Shown: positions 1 through 8,686 of the stretch, one piece after another
How the letters are laid out: each line of letters begins with the position of its first letter
How positions within the stretch are numbered: position 1 is the first letter of the stretch
Source: Brotonthovivens ammoniilytica
GTDB taxonomy: Bacteria; Bacillota; Clostridia; Lachnospirales; Lachnospiraceae
Length of the DNA stretch: 64,000 nucleotides
NCBI RefSeq assembly: GCF_025566885.1
Contig: NZ_JAOQJQ010000004.1
Coordinates: 1 to 64,000, forward strand
Direction of reading: 5' to 3'
Notes under the pieces: generated by a model
The model's input: the letters and a program-made list of their open reading frames with translations, nothing else
What the model was told of the DNA's origin: nothing
The model's database searches: none
Made by a program: the position numbers and the translations under genes

Positions 1-95
<95 letters not shown>

Positions 96-575
96 AGTGT
101 TTTAAATTCTGCCTGCACAGATTATTTTCAGGAAAGGGTTCGGAAAGCGAGCTTTCCAGAACTGCTTTATTGAAAATAAGATGTATTGGCATAATGACGT
201 TTCGCGAGGAAACTTCTGTTTCCGAGCTGTCAGTATGCACAGGCATAATTTCAATCGTTTGTATCCCGTTTCAGAACTAGCTTGGCTAATTCTTTTAAAA
301 CGTTTTACTGTTTTAGGTTGCATATTTTTATGCTTTGTTCTTGAATGATCTGCCGCTTGTGCGCCTTACTCGATTCCGCTTTCGCTTCATCTCGTTCGAG
401 GCAAGCCTCATATACATCCGCGCACCAGTCTGCTGCCAAAAGTAAACTTTTGCAACATCCTTCTGCCCGGCTGTGCACTCGCACTTTGCTGGCAAAATCT
501 CTTTGAATCTTTCAAGGATATTTCACTGTTCAGTTATCAAGGTTCTTTGTTCTGCTGTTGTTCAGCAACTTTTAT
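96..575 (-). other. rRNA operon leader region
   Basis: About 480 nt lie between the rrn promoter and the mature 16S end. No protein gene is credible here. On the minus strand 531-545 reads GAACCTTGATAACTG, which resembles the boxA-type sequence common in Firmicutes rRNA leaders and spacers. The stretch probably holds antitermination and RNase III processing signals, which I cannot resolve by eye. Confidence 0.6.
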
Positions 576-604
576 ATCTTATCATTCACAAAGTGCTTTG
601 TCAA
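576..604 (-). promoter_or_regulatory. Sigma-70-type promoter of the rRNA operon
   Basis: On the minus strand a TTGACA -35 (604-599) is followed by a 17-bp spacer and TAAGAT -10 (581-576). TGA directly before the -10 makes it an extended -10. It lies just downstream of tRNA-Ser(GGA) and points at 16S. Confidence 0.7.
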
Positions 605-636
605 CAACTTTTTTCTTCTTTTTTTGACAGAAGAAG

Positions 637-726
637 CGGAGAAGGAGGGATTTGAACCCTCGCGCCGCTGTTAACGACCTGCACCCTTTCCAGGGGTGTC
701 CCTTCGGCCAGCTTGGGTACTTCTCC
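637..726 (-). tRNA. tRNA-Ser (anticodon GGA)
   Basis: A 90-nt cloverleaf with a 7-bp acceptor stem GGAGAAG/CTTCTCC and discriminator G. The anticodon loop is CTGGAAA (GGA, reads UCC/UCU). The long variable arm is typical of tRNA-Ser, and the T loop is GGTTCAAATCC. No CCA is encoded, so the CCA end must be added after transcription. It lies 31 nt downstream of the second tRNA-Ser and probably shares its transcript. Confidence 0.95.
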
Positions 727-757
727 GAATTTGACTTTTCTATTAAATTTAAGTCAG

Positions 758-843
758 CGGAGAGAGTGGGATTCGAACCCACGCGCCCTTTCGGACAAAC
801 GGTTTTCAAGACCGCCTCGTTATGACCACTTCGATATCTCTCC
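758..843 (-). tRNA. tRNA-Ser (anticodon TGA)
   Basis: An 86-nt cloverleaf with acceptor stem GGAGAGA/TCTCTCC and discriminator G. The anticodon loop is CTTGAAA (TGA, reads UCA and other UCN codons). The variable arm is long and the T loop is GGTTCGAATCC. CCA is not encoded. It is the first gene of a two-gene tRNA-Ser unit. Confidence 0.95.
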
Positions 844-881
844 ATATTGCGCTGTCGCAGTTGAACCACAGTGCAAAAAGT

Positions 882-910
882 ATTATACATTTATTGCCAT
901 ATCCTGTCAA
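882..910 (-). promoter_or_regulatory. Consensus promoter of the tRNA-Ser pair
   Basis: The minus strand shows a perfect TTGACA (910-905), a 17-bp spacer and a perfect TATAAT (887-882). The predicted start is about 30 nt before tRNA-Ser(TGA). Confidence 0.85.
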
Positions 911-928
911 TAACCATTTTTGGATTTT

Positions 929-1636
929 TTAACATTTTTTATACATGGTATTTTTATCCAAAAACACACTTGCTATTTGAAGGTCTTCCGGTGTTGTAAT
1001 TTTTATGTTTTCATAAGATGCCTGAAATAACTTTACAGGTATTTTAAGCATTGTCTCCACAACCATAGCGTCGTCTGTTACAGCATCATTTTCGGCTTCT
1101 GAAAACAGTTTTTCATAAGCCGCCTTCACAAGTTTTCCTGAAAACACCTGTGGAGTCTGCACCTGCCAGACCAGACTTCTTTCTGGTGTGTTGACTGCAA
1201 AGTCTCTGGAATCCACAATTTTTATTGTATCTTTCACAGGCATTCCTGCTGCACAGGCACCATATTTTTCCACCTGTTCCTTTGCATCTTTCAGGATTCT
1301 GGCCGTCACAAAAGGACGCGCGCCATCATGGATATATATATAATCTGTATCTCCTGCCGCCAGTATCCCCTGATAGACAGAGTGATACCGCTGGGAGCCT
1401 CCTGCTACAATTTCAGTTACCTTACGGAATCCAAATTTTTCCACAATCTCTTTCCGGCAAAAAGAAATATCCTCTTTAGAAGTTACCAGAATAATATTAT
1501 CTATGAAACTTTCTTCAAAAACCTTCAGTGAATAATAAATAATCGGTTTCCCTTCCAGTTCCAGATACTGTTTTGGTATCTCTGACTGCATGCGCTTTCC
1601 TTTTCCTGCCGCCAGTATAATTGCCGTATGATGCAT
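929..1636 (-). CDS. ispD: 2-C-methyl-D-erythritol 4-phosphate cytidylyltransferase IspD
   Basis: This 235-aa protein catalyses the third step of the MEP isoprenoid pathway, joining MEP to CTP to give CDP-ME in the cytosol. The nucleotide-binding signature AAGKGKRM is at residues 9-16 and a HDGARPFV motif near residue 100, both characteristic of IspD. Length is normal for the family. It is the last gene of the tex-tsa-rnz operon, 12 bp after tsaD. A second IspD-fold protein at 35461-36177 lies in the surface-polymer locus; this copy, away from polymer genes, is the better candidate for the housekeeping MEP enzyme. Confidence 0.92.
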   Translation of the reverse strand: MHHTAIILAAGKGKRMQSEIPKQYLELEGKPIIYYSLKVFEESFIDNIILVTSKEDISFCRKEIVEKFGFRKVTEIVAGGSQRYHSVYQGILAAGDTDYIYIHDGARPFVTARILKDAKEQVEKYGACAAGMPVKDTIKIVDSRDFAVNTPERSLVWQVQTPQVFSGKLVKAAYEKLFSEAENDAVTDDAMVVETMLKIPVKLFQASYENIKITTPEDLQIASVFLDKNTMYKKC

Positions 1637-1648
1637 TATCGTTCTCCT

Positions 1649-2671
1649 TTACCGCTGGCCCAGTTTTAAATTTGGAACAGCATTCAAATCCAGGCCATGC
1701 CGTGTTCCCGCCAGATATTCATAATATGCAGCCGTACCGATCATAGCAGCATTATCCGTACATAAAACAGGGGACGGATGATAAAATGCAACGCCCCTTT
1801 TCTCACAGGCTGCACGCATTCCTTCCCTTAATGTCCCATTAGAAGCCACCCCGCCTGCAATAGCAAACTTTTTGATTCCCGTCTCTTCCACTGCTTTCAT
1901 AGCATGTTCAATAAGAACATCTATTACTGCTTTCTGGAAAGAGGCCGCAATATCCGCCTGCACAATGGGAATCTCCTTCATTTTGCAGTTGTTAATGTAA
2001 TTTAAGACAGATGACTTTACACCACTGAAGCTGAAATCATAAATGCTGTCGCTGATCTTTGCTTTTGGAAATGAAATTGCCTCAGCATTTCCCTCTCTGG
2101 CAGCTTTTTCGATCTTCGGGCCTCCGGGATATCCAAGTCCAATTGCTCTGGCAACCTTGTCAAAGGCCTCTCCTGCCGCATCATCTCTGGTCCTGCCCAG
2201 AATTTCATACACTCCATAATCAGCGGCTTTTACAAGGTGTGTATGCCCTCCGGACACCACAAGACATAAAAAGGGCGGCTCTAAATCTTTATTTTCTATA
2301 TAGTTTGCGCTGATATGCCCTTCAATATGATGTACGCCTACCAGAGGAAGTTTTCTGGCATAGCTGATGGCTTTCGCTTCCGCCACCCCTACAAGCAGCG
2401 CCCCTACAAGCCCCGGCCCATAGGTTACCCCTACAGCCGTAATGTCATCTAGTGTAACCTTTGCTGTATCCAGTGCCTCCTGAATCACCTGATTAATTTT
2501 TTCTATATGCTTTCTTGATGCAATCTCCGGCACTACCCCTCCATACAATGTATGAAGTGCAATCTGAGAAGATATAATATTGGATAAAACTTCCCTGCCG
2601 TTTTTCACAACAGCTGCGGCAGTCTCATCACAGGAGCTTTCAATTGCAAGAATCAATACATCCTTTTCCAT
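1649..2671 (-). CDS. tsaD: tRNA N6-adenosine threonylcarbamoyltransferase TsaD
   Basis: TsaD (340 aa) transfers threonylcarbamoyl from TC-AMP to A37 of ANN-decoding tRNAs, working in a complex with TsaB and TsaE. The N-terminus LAIESSCDETAAAVV is the family signature. Residues 114-119 read HHIEGH, supplying the two metal-ligand histidines, and a C-terminal LCTDNAAMIG motif is present. It lies 11 bp after rnz and in the same operon as tsaB and tsaE, so the whole complex can be co-expressed; TsaC/TsaC2, which makes TC-AMP, is not in the window. Confidence 0.95.
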   Translation of the reverse strand: MEKDVLILAIESSCDETAAAVVKNGREVLSNIISSQIALHTLYGGVVPEIASRKHIEKINQVIQEALDTAKVTLDDITAVGVTYGPGLVGALLVGVAEAKAISYARKLPLVGVHHIEGHISANYIENKDLEPPFLCLVVSGGHTHLVKAADYGVYEILGRTRDDAAGEAFDKVARAIGLGYPGGPKIEKAAREGNAEAISFPKAKISDSIYDFSFSGVKSSVLNYINNCKMKEIPIVQADIAASFQKAVIDVLIEHAMKAVEETGIKKFAIAGGVASNGTLREGMRAACEKRGVAFYHPSPVLCTDNAAMIGTAAYYEYLAGTRHGLDLNAVPNLKLGQR

Positions 2672-2682
2672 CTTATCTCTCC

Positions 2683-3591
2683 TTAATCCTCAAAATCCAG
2701 TTCCACGGTTTTTCCATCTTTTCCCGGTTCGGCCCGTTTGAAAATTTTGTGGACCGCTCCCATATAATTCTCCTCATGAACCAGAGAAGGACTAAAATGG
2801 GTCAGCCATAGTTCTTTCACATCCGCTTCTGCAGCAATTTTTGCCGCTTCATAAAAAGTCATATGTTTATACTGACGGGCCTTGGCCTCTTTTTCTTTTT
2901 CTGCGTACATTCCCTCGCAGATAAACAAATCAGACCCCTTTGCATTTTGCGCAATGGCAGGCGTTGGTCTTGTATCGGTGCAGTAGGTTACTTTAATTCC
3001 TTTTCTCTGAGGCCCTAACACCATGTCAGGGGTTAAGGTACGGCCGTCGGCTTCAATAATTTCACCCTTCTGCAGACGGCTCCAGTATTTCTGTTCAATA
3101 TTCTGTTCCCGGGCACGCTCTACCTCAAATCTTCCCGCCCGCTCTATTTCAATGGAATATCCATAACAGAGCACATTGTGATTCACACGAAACGCATGAA
3201 TCCGATAACCTTTCACTTCAAGTATCTCTTCTTTTTGTGTCAGCTCCCGAAACTGAATTTCAAAGGGAAGCTCCGGCGCAATCACCCGCAAAGCCGTAAC
3301 TACCCGTTCCAATCCCTTTGGTCCGATCATCAGCAGCGGCTCTGTACGTTCCGCATTTCCCATGGTCAAAAGCAGTCCCGGAAGACCGCTGATATGATCT
3401 GCGTGATAGTGAGTAAAACAAATCACATCAATAGGATGAAAACTCCATCCGCGCTCTTTCACTGCCACCTGTGTTCCCTCTCCGCAGTCAATAAGAAGAT
3501 TACTCCCGTTAAACCTGGTCATCAGCGCAGTCAGTTTTCGATATGGAAGCGGCATCATGCCGCCGGTTCCAAGTAAACATACATCTAACAT
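2683..3591 (-). CDS. rnz: Ribonuclease Z
   Basis: Ribonuclease Z (302 aa), the endonuclease that trims tRNA 3' trailers. The metallo-beta-lactamase motif HYHADH at residues 61-66 gives the zinc ligands; further ligands are suggested by YCTDTRPTP and LTHFSPSL. This matters here because both tRNA-Ser genes at 637-843 lack an encoded CCA, the usual substrate class for this enzyme. It lies 9 bp after a small cysteine-motif gene, within the tsa operon. Confidence 0.93.
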   Translation of the reverse strand: MLDVCLLGTGGMMPLPYRKLTALMTRFNGSNLLIDCGEGTQVAVKERGWSFHPIDVICFTHYHADHISGLPGLLLTMGNAERTEPLLMIGPKGLERVVTALRVIAPELPFEIQFRELTQKEEILEVKGYRIHAFRVNHNVLCYGYSIEIERAGRFEVERAREQNIEQKYWSRLQKGEIIEADGRTLTPDMVLGPQRKGIKVTYCTDTRPTPAIAQNAKGSDLFICEGMYAEKEKEAKARQYKHMTFYEAAKIAAEADVKELWLTHFSPSLVHEENYMGAVHKIFKRAEPGKDGKTVELDFED

Positions 3592-3600
3592 AAAACTCTC

Positions 3601-3822
3601 CTATATCTCCGTACGCTCCCAGCTGTCCGGAGCATACTTAAATGTCTTCATCCATTTTATCAGACACTGCTCACAGATATCTGCCTCCTGGCTGAGTCCG
3701 TCATTCTCCGAAAAATAACCCCAGTCCTTTTTCAAATGGATAAATTCTTCCGTATATATTTCATTTCTTTTGCAAATCTCTTTTCCGCAGCAGTTACAGT
3801 ATACTTTCGTGTCTTTTCGCAT
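3601..3822 (-). CDS. Small cysteine-rich (probable zinc-binding) protein, unknown function
   Basis: A 73-aa protein with two CxxC-type pairs, YCNCCGKEIC near the N-terminus and CEQCLIKW further on, suggesting one zinc site. An in-frame ATG occurs at 3828, but GGAGG lies only 2 nt before it and 8 nt before the ATG at 3822, so I use 3822. It sits between rimI and rnz in the tsa operon. I do not recognise a named family; the location suggests a link to tRNA or ribosome metabolism, but that is only context. Confidence 0.75.
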   Translation of the reverse strand: MRKDTKVYCNCCGKEICKRNEIYTEEFIHLKKDWGYFSENDGLSQEADICEQCLIKWMKTFKYAPDSWERTEI

Positions 3823-3872
3823 AGCCATGTCCTCCCGTTTTCACAACCACTAATGGTGGTTCTTACTTCCTA

Positions 3873-4349
3873 TTATAGAGAATCAGCGTTTTCCCCAACA
3901 GTGGAAATCCCTGGCTGGCAAATCATAACAACTGCATCTTCCCGGGGACACCGATAGAAATTTTTCCGGATGCCCTGGGGCCGGAAACCATGCTTTTGAT
4001 AAAGGTTCTGAGCAGGCAGATTGGACTGTCTCACTTCCAGAAAAATCTGTGTAATTCCAGCGGCCCACGCCTGTCTTAAGACTTCTTCAATCAGGCACGA
4101 AGCAATTCCCTGCCGCCGATATACTCCCTTTACCGCAACATTTGTAATCTCGCCTTCGTCTGCCGCCGCATACAGCCCGCAGTATCCTGCAACCTCTCCG
4201 TCCAATACGGCCGTCAGGAAAATATTCTGCACCTGGAGTAATGCATCCAAAAAACCCTGGGCAGTCCAAGGTACGGAAAACGCCTCTTCTTCTATTTTTA
4301 CCACAGCTTCTGTTTCTTCCAGCAGCATATTATGAATCTGCACGTTCAT
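3873..4349 (-). CDS. rimI: Ribosomal protein S18-alanine N-acetyltransferase RimI
   Basis: A GNAT acetyltransferase of 158 aa. The acetyl-CoA loop VYRRQGIASCLIEEVL and the family element LEVRQSNLPAQNLYQKHGF, with the NxxAxxLYxxxGF pattern, point to RimI. The open frame reaches 4436, but the ATG at 4349 gives the normal RimI N-terminus and overlaps tsaB by only 20 nt, as is usual for tsaB-rimI pairs. Confidence 0.88.
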   Translation of the reverse strand: MNVQIHNMLLEETEAVVKIEEEAFSVPWTAQGFLDALLQVQNIFLTAVLDGEVAGYCGLYAAADEGEITNVAVKGVYRRQGIASCLIEEVLRQAWAAGITQIFLEVRQSNLPAQNLYQKHGFRPQGIRKNFYRCPREDAVVMICQPGISTVGENADSL

Positions 4350-5040
4350 GTTCTTTTCGTTCTCTTTCTGCCTGTGAAAGCCGCAGATAATCAGGCTTAT
4401 GTTCTGCCGCCGTTTCAATCTTTCCTTCTGAAGCATATTTTAAGGCCAGCGCCGCTACTGCCGCCGCTCTCTGCTTATTCAGATGTGCGGGAGCAAATGT
4501 AAAGGAAACACTGCAGTGTTCCCTGATATATGTTTCAAACACAGGAACGCCATCTCCCAGAAATACAACCGGACGTCCTGTCTGATTAATAGTCTCAATA
4601 ATTTCATCAATCCCCACGGCACATTGCTCTGCAACTGTCTTCATACCCTGGTCATCAAATTCATATAATCCCGTATACGTCTGATTTCTTCTGGCATCCA
4701 TCAGCGGACATACCAGCCCGCTGCACCCGTACAGATTATAAGCCAGTCCTTCTACAGTAGGAATATGTATCAAGGGGCAGTCCAACGCCAGCCCCAGCCC
4801 TTTCGCTGTAGCCGATCCGATTCTGAGTCCGGTAAAAGACCCTGGTCCCGCTGCAACCGCAATGGCATCAATGGATGTCAGCTCCAGCTCAATCATGCCG
4901 GCAATTTCATCCAGCATGGGAAGCAGTGTCTGGGAATGTGTTTTTTTATAATTCACAGTATATTCCGCCAGCATATTATCATCTTCCACAACTGCTACGC
5001 TGGCTGCCAGCCCGGAGCTGTCCAGTGCAAGTATTCTCAT
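4330..5040 (-). CDS. tsaB: tRNA threonylcarbamoyladenosine biosynthesis protein TsaB
   Basis: TsaB (236 aa) is the non-catalytic ASKHA-fold partner of TsaD. The start MRILALDSSGLAASVAVVED and the central AAGPGSFTGLRIG motif are diagnostic. Its start codon overlaps the tsaE stop (ATGA type, 5037-5040), pointing to translational coupling. The 3' end overlaps rimI. Confidence 0.93.
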   Translation of the reverse strand: MRILALDSSGLAASVAVVEDDNMLAEYTVNYKKTHSQTLLPMLDEIAGMIELELTSIDAIAVAAGPGSFTGLRIGSATAKGLGLALDCPLIHIPTVEGLAYNLYGCSGLVCPLMDARRNQTYTGLYEFDDQGMKTVAEQCAVGIDEIIETINQTGRPVVFLGDGVPVFETYIREHCSVSFTFAPAHLNKQRAAAVAALALKYASEGKIETAAEHKPDYLRLSQAERERKEHERADS

Positions 5041-5471
5041 GACTTATTTACCTCCCGGATTGTAATTTTTCTGTAATCGAATCCCTTTTCCAGATCCTTT
5101 TCAATGGTAACCTCACGATACGATGGCGGCAGAATTTCTTCGATAAGATTCGCCCATTCGATCATTGTAAATCCTTTTCCGTAAAAGTAATCTTCATAGC
5201 CGATTTCTTCCATCTCTTCTAAGTCACCAATCCGATAGACATCAAAATGATAAAACGGCATCCGGCCTTCCTCATATACCTGAACAATGGTAAATGTGGG
5301 ACTGCAGATGGGTTCCCTGATATCGAGGCCCTCTGCAATCCCCTGGGTGAAAACTGTTTTCCCCACGCCAAGATCTCCAATCAGCGTGTACACCTGCCCG
5401 GGCTGAACCTCTCTTCCTATTTTCTTTCCCAGTTCCAATGTTTCTTTTGGAGAATAACTTTCTATTATCAT
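5037..5471 (-). CDS. tsaE: tRNA threonylcarbamoyladenosine ATPase TsaE
   Basis: TsaE (144 aa), the ATPase that resets the TsaBD complex during t6A synthesis. A Walker A motif GDLGVGKT lies at about residues 33-40, followed by SPTFTIVQVYEEG and YHFDVYRIGD, both typical of the family. It begins 19 bp after tex and overlaps tsaB by 4 nt. Confidence 0.94.
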   Translation of the reverse strand: MIIESYSPKETLELGKKIGREVQPGQVYTLIGDLGVGKTVFTQGIAEGLDIREPICSPTFTIVQVYEEGRMPFYHFDVYRIGDLEEMEEIGYEDYFYGKGFTMIEWANLIEEILPPSYREVTIEKDLEKGFDYRKITIREVNKS

Positions 5472-5490
5472 GTTAATTTCTTCCTAACAC

Positions 5491-7650
5491 TTATTTTGGT
5501 ATTTTCATAGTCAGTGCAATTCGTTTTTTATTTACATCTACACTTAAAACCTGAACTTCAACAATATCGCCAACAGAAACAGCTTCCAAAGGATGTTTTA
5601 TAAATCTGTCCGATATCTGCGAAATATGAACCAGGCCATCCTGATGAACGCCGATATCCACAAAAGCTCCAAAGTCAATGACATTGCGGACAGTTCCTTT
5701 TAAAATCATTCCCGGCGTCAGATCTTTCATTTCCATAACATCAGTCCGAAGAATCGGCTTTGGCATATCCTCACGGGGATCTCTGGCAGGCTTCTCCAGT
5801 TCTTTCATAATATCTTCCAGTGTCAGTGTACCTACATTAAGCTCACCGGCCATTTTCTCAAGACTGGACACCTTCCCTGATATTCCTTTCAGATTTCCTG
5901 CAGCCAGATCATCCACTGTATACCCGCACAGTTTAAGAAGTTTCTGGGCCGGCCCATAGCTTTCCGGATGAACGCTGGTTGCATCCAGAGGCTGTTCTCC
6001 TCCTAAAATCCGCATAAACCCGGCACACTGCTCATAAGCCTTTGGGCCTAATTTAGGCACTTTTAACAGCTGTCTGCGGTTGGTGAAACGTCCGTTTTCC
6101 TCTCTGTATAAAACAATATTTTTAGCAATTGGTTTTGAAATTCCTGAAATATATTCCAATAATGGCGCAGAGGCGGTATTTAAGTCAACACCGACTTTAT
6201 TTACACAGTCTTCTACCACACCTTCTAGTACCTCTCCCAGCTTTTTCTGGTTCATATCATGCTGATACTGGCCCACCCCAATAGACTTTGGATCAATTTT
6301 AACCAGCTCCGCCAGGGGGTCCTGAAGCCTTCGGGCAATAGATGCCGCACTCCGCTGACCCACATCAAAGTTCGGAAACTCTTCTGTGGCCAGCTTACTT
6401 GCCGAATATACCGAAGCTCCTGCTTCATTTACAATCACATACTGTACAGGAACCGGAATCTCCTTTAACAGTTCTACAATCACCTGCTCTGATTCTCTTG
6501 AGGCAGTTCCATTCCCTACTGAAATTAATGTAATATGATATTTGGAAATCAGTTTTTTTAAGACTGCTTTCGCTTCCGCCACTTTATTCTGGGGAGCTGT
6601 GGGGAATATAACAACCGTATCCAGAACCTTTCCGGTGGGGTCAACCACCGCCAGCTTACAGCCTGTCCGGAAAGCCGGATCCCAGCCCAGCACCGTCTGT
6701 CCCGCAATGGGCGGCTGCATTAAAAGCTGCTCTAAATTCTTTCCAAACACTCTTATGGCTCCGTCCTGAGCCTGTTCTGTAAGTTCATTTCGGATTTCTC
6801 TCTCAATGGCCGGTCCAATAAGACGCTTATAGCTGTCCTCAATAACTTCCCTTAAAACAGGAGCGGTATTTTTATTCTCATTCCGGATAATCTTTTTTTC
6901 CAAATACCGCAGAATATCCTCTTTGGGAGCTTCTATTTTTACTGTAAGTATTTTTTCCTTTTCCCCGCGGTTTAATGCCAGCACACGATGCCCCGCCAGT
7001 TTTGACGCCGGTTCAGAAAAATTATAATACATTTCATAAACAGATTCGGCAGTTTCATCCTTAGCCTCCGAAACCACCAGGCCTTTCTGCATGGTCATGC
7101 GGCGGATGTCTTTTCTGTACTGGGCATCATCCGAAATCATTTCAGCTGCAATGTCCATGGCTCCTGCCAGAGCATCCTGCACAGTGGCCACTTCTTTCTC
7201 AGGATCCACAAATTTTTCTGCTTCTTCTTCCATAGACCTTGCAGTTTTCTGCAGCCACAAAATATTAGCCAGTGCTTCTAACCCCTTTTCTTTTGCGATA
7301 GTCGCTCTGGTTCTCCGTTTCGGACGATAAGGCCGGTACAAATCATCTACCGCCACCAGGGTATCCGCCTGACAAATTTTAGCTTTTAATTCTTCATTGA
7401 GCTTTCCCTGCTCCTGAATGCTCTCCAGCACCTGCTGCTTTTTTTCCTCCAGATTCCGCAGATACAAAAGCCGTTCATACAGATTTCTTAAAACCTCGTC
7501 ATTTAAAGCCCCTGTGGCTTCCTTTCGATATCTGGAGATAAAGGGAATCGTATTTCCTTCATCAATTAATTTTACTGCGGCCTCTGCCTGATTCGTTCTG
7601 ATTCCAAGCTCTAAAGCCAGTGTGCGGACAATATCCATGATTTTTACCAT
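5491..7650 (-). CDS. tex: Tex-family RNA-binding transcription accessory protein
   Basis: A 719-aa Tex homologue. Order of domains: N-terminal helical region, an RNase H-like YqgF domain (GWDPAFRTGCKLAVVDPTGK), helix-hairpin-helix motifs (VGVDLNTASAPLLEYISGI) and a C-terminal S1 RNA-binding domain (GAFVDIGVHQDGLVHISQIS). It probably binds nucleic acids and influences transcription or RNA decay. The ATG at 7650 has its purine tract almost adjacent; the in-frame ATG at 7638 is an alternative. It is the first gene of the tsa operon. Confidence 0.93.
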   Translation of the reverse strand: MVKIMDIVRTLALELGIRTNQAEAAVKLIDEGNTIPFISRYRKEATGALNDEVLRNLYERLLYLRNLEEKKQQVLESIQEQGKLNEELKAKICQADTLVAVDDLYRPYRPKRRTRATIAKEKGLEALANILWLQKTARSMEEEAEKFVDPEKEVATVQDALAGAMDIAAEMISDDAQYRKDIRRMTMQKGLVVSEAKDETAESVYEMYYNFSEPASKLAGHRVLALNRGEKEKILTVKIEAPKEDILRYLEKKIIRNENKNTAPVLREVIEDSYKRLIGPAIEREIRNELTEQAQDGAIRVFGKNLEQLLMQPPIAGQTVLGWDPAFRTGCKLAVVDPTGKVLDTVVIFPTAPQNKVAEAKAVLKKLISKYHITLISVGNGTASRESEQVIVELLKEIPVPVQYVIVNEAGASVYSASKLATEEFPNFDVGQRSAASIARRLQDPLAELVKIDPKSIGVGQYQHDMNQKKLGEVLEGVVEDCVNKVGVDLNTASAPLLEYISGISKPIAKNIVLYREENGRFTNRRQLLKVPKLGPKAYEQCAGFMRILGGEQPLDATSVHPESYGPAQKLLKLCGYTVDDLAAGNLKGISGKVSSLEKMAGELNVGTLTLEDIMKELEKPARDPREDMPKPILRTDVMEMKDLTPGMILKGTVRNVIDFGAFVDIGVHQDGLVHISQISDRFIKHPLEAVSVGDIVEVQVLSVDVNKKRIALTMKIPK

Positions 7651-7672
7651 TCCTTTTTCTTAATCTTCTGCC

Positions 7673-7701
7673 ATTATACTCAATGTTTATTTCCACGTAA
7701 A
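7673..7701 (-). promoter_or_regulatory. Promoter of the tex-tsa-ispD operon
   Basis: The minus strand has TTTACG (7701-7696), a 17-bp spacer and a perfect TATAAT (7678-7673), 23 bp before the tex start. The next genes follow with short gaps or overlaps to ispD, so this may serve eight genes. Confidence 0.65.
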
Positions 7702-7752
7702 GTAGACAGCGGCAATCTTCCTGATAATCCGGCATGGAAATAACCTGTCCGG

Positions 7753-7781
7753 TTGTTTTTTCATTTCTTCCATGTTAAAAT
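7753..7781 (+). promoter_or_regulatory. Extended -10 promoter of the DUF4190 gene
   Basis: TTGTTT (7753-7758), a 17-bp spacer and TAAAAT (7776-7781) with TGT directly before the -10. It is divergent from the tex promoter. Confidence 0.5.
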
Positions 7782-7807
7782 AAATCTGTTTTTTAAGGAG
7801 GTTTTCA

Positions 7808-8158
7808 ATGAACAGAAATCAAACCGGAAACATGAATACATTTTCACTGCTTTCCTTAATTTTCGGTATATTAGGTCTTGTTACCATGTGCTGTATATAT
7901 TCTGCTGTCGTTTTCGGAGCTCTTGCCATACTGTTTGGTTTTCTCTCAAAAGGAGGCGCCAAACGTGCATGTACCCAAGGGTATGTGGGGATTGCTCTCG
8001 GGGCCGCCGCGATCATTGCTGCTGTACTGCTTACAGCATTCAGCTTTGTATCCATGATCCGGGAATACGGAAGTATTGATAATGCCATAAATTCTACCTA
8101 TACTATGCTGGAAGAAACGCTGAATATGGAAATCCCCGATTATGATTCTATAAAATAG
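7808..8158 (+). CDS. DUF4190-type small membrane protein
   Basis: A 116-aa protein with two strongly hydrophobic segments (about residues 13-45 and 60-85), a short soluble N-terminus and a charged, soluble C-terminal tail. The layout, with a glycine-rich LIFGILGL and GYVGIALGAAA pattern, resembles the DUF4190 family. AAGGAGG lies six nucleotides before the ATG. It is monocistronic, divergent from tex and convergent with the DUF2752 gene. Function is unknown. Confidence 0.75.
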   Translation: MNRNQTGNMNTFSLLSLIFGILGLVTMCCIYSAVVFGALAILFGFLSKGGAKRACTQGYVGIALGAAAIIAAVLLTAFSFVSMIREYGSIDNAINSTYTMLEETLNMEIPDYDSIK

Positions 8159-8168
8159 AATCTGCTTC

Positions 8169-8630
8169 CTATGTTAAAAACGGGTCCATTCCTGTCAGCA
8201 GATAAAAAATATTTTTACTTACAAAATGAACTGCAAGGATTCCTATGGCAATCCACAGATAACAGTTTTTCCATTTTAAGCCTATGGGAATCCTGCCATG
8301 GCTGAACCGCTCAATGGTCTGGCTGATCATAAACCAGAGATACATAACTGCCGTATAAGCCAGCATGGGATAGTTTACTGCACAGACGAAAAACCTTCCG
8401 TGTACCAGAGCAATCACTGACCTGGTGCCGCCGCATCCCGGGCAGAAAAACCCGGTGAGAGAATAAAGCACACATGGGCGCATCACATTTAAAATATTAA
8501 AATCCGGAAAAACTGTATATTTTAATACAATTAAAACGGCAATTGCCGCCAGCGCGCAGAGACCAGCTGTATATAACCCCGTCTCCGGCACAGATTGTTT
8601 TTTTATTTGTCTGCCTGCTGTCTGCTGCAT
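8169..8630 (-). CDS. DUF2752-family membrane protein
   Basis: A 153-aa protein with the DUF2752 signature CPGCGGTRS near residue 65 and three hydrophobic segments. The biochemical role of the family is not known to me; the Cys-Gly motif may bind metal. It is divergent from the DUF975 gene (starts 56 bp apart), so both promoters must lie in that short interval. GAGGTG precedes the ATG. Confidence 0.8.
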   Translation of the reverse strand: MQQTAGRQIKKQSVPETGLYTAGLCALAAIAVLIVLKYTVFPDFNILNVMRPCVLYSLTGFFCPGCGGTRSVIALVHGRFFVCAVNYPMLAYTAVMYLWFMISQTIERFSHGRIPIGLKWKNCYLWIAIGILAVHFVSKNIFYLLTGMDPFLT

Positions 8631-8686
8631 ATTGCCACCTCACTTTAAACTTCTTTTATTTTATCAGATTGGAGCGTTATATCAAT

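Noticed and set aside
98..323. Short ORFs in the rRNA leader on both strands
   Set aside because: They lie between the rrn promoter and the mature 16S end, have no ribosome-binding site and no protein-like composition.
582..890. 102-aa ORF across the two tRNA genes
   Set aside because: It runs through both tRNA-Ser genes and the rrn promoter, and the tRNA structures explain the sequence.
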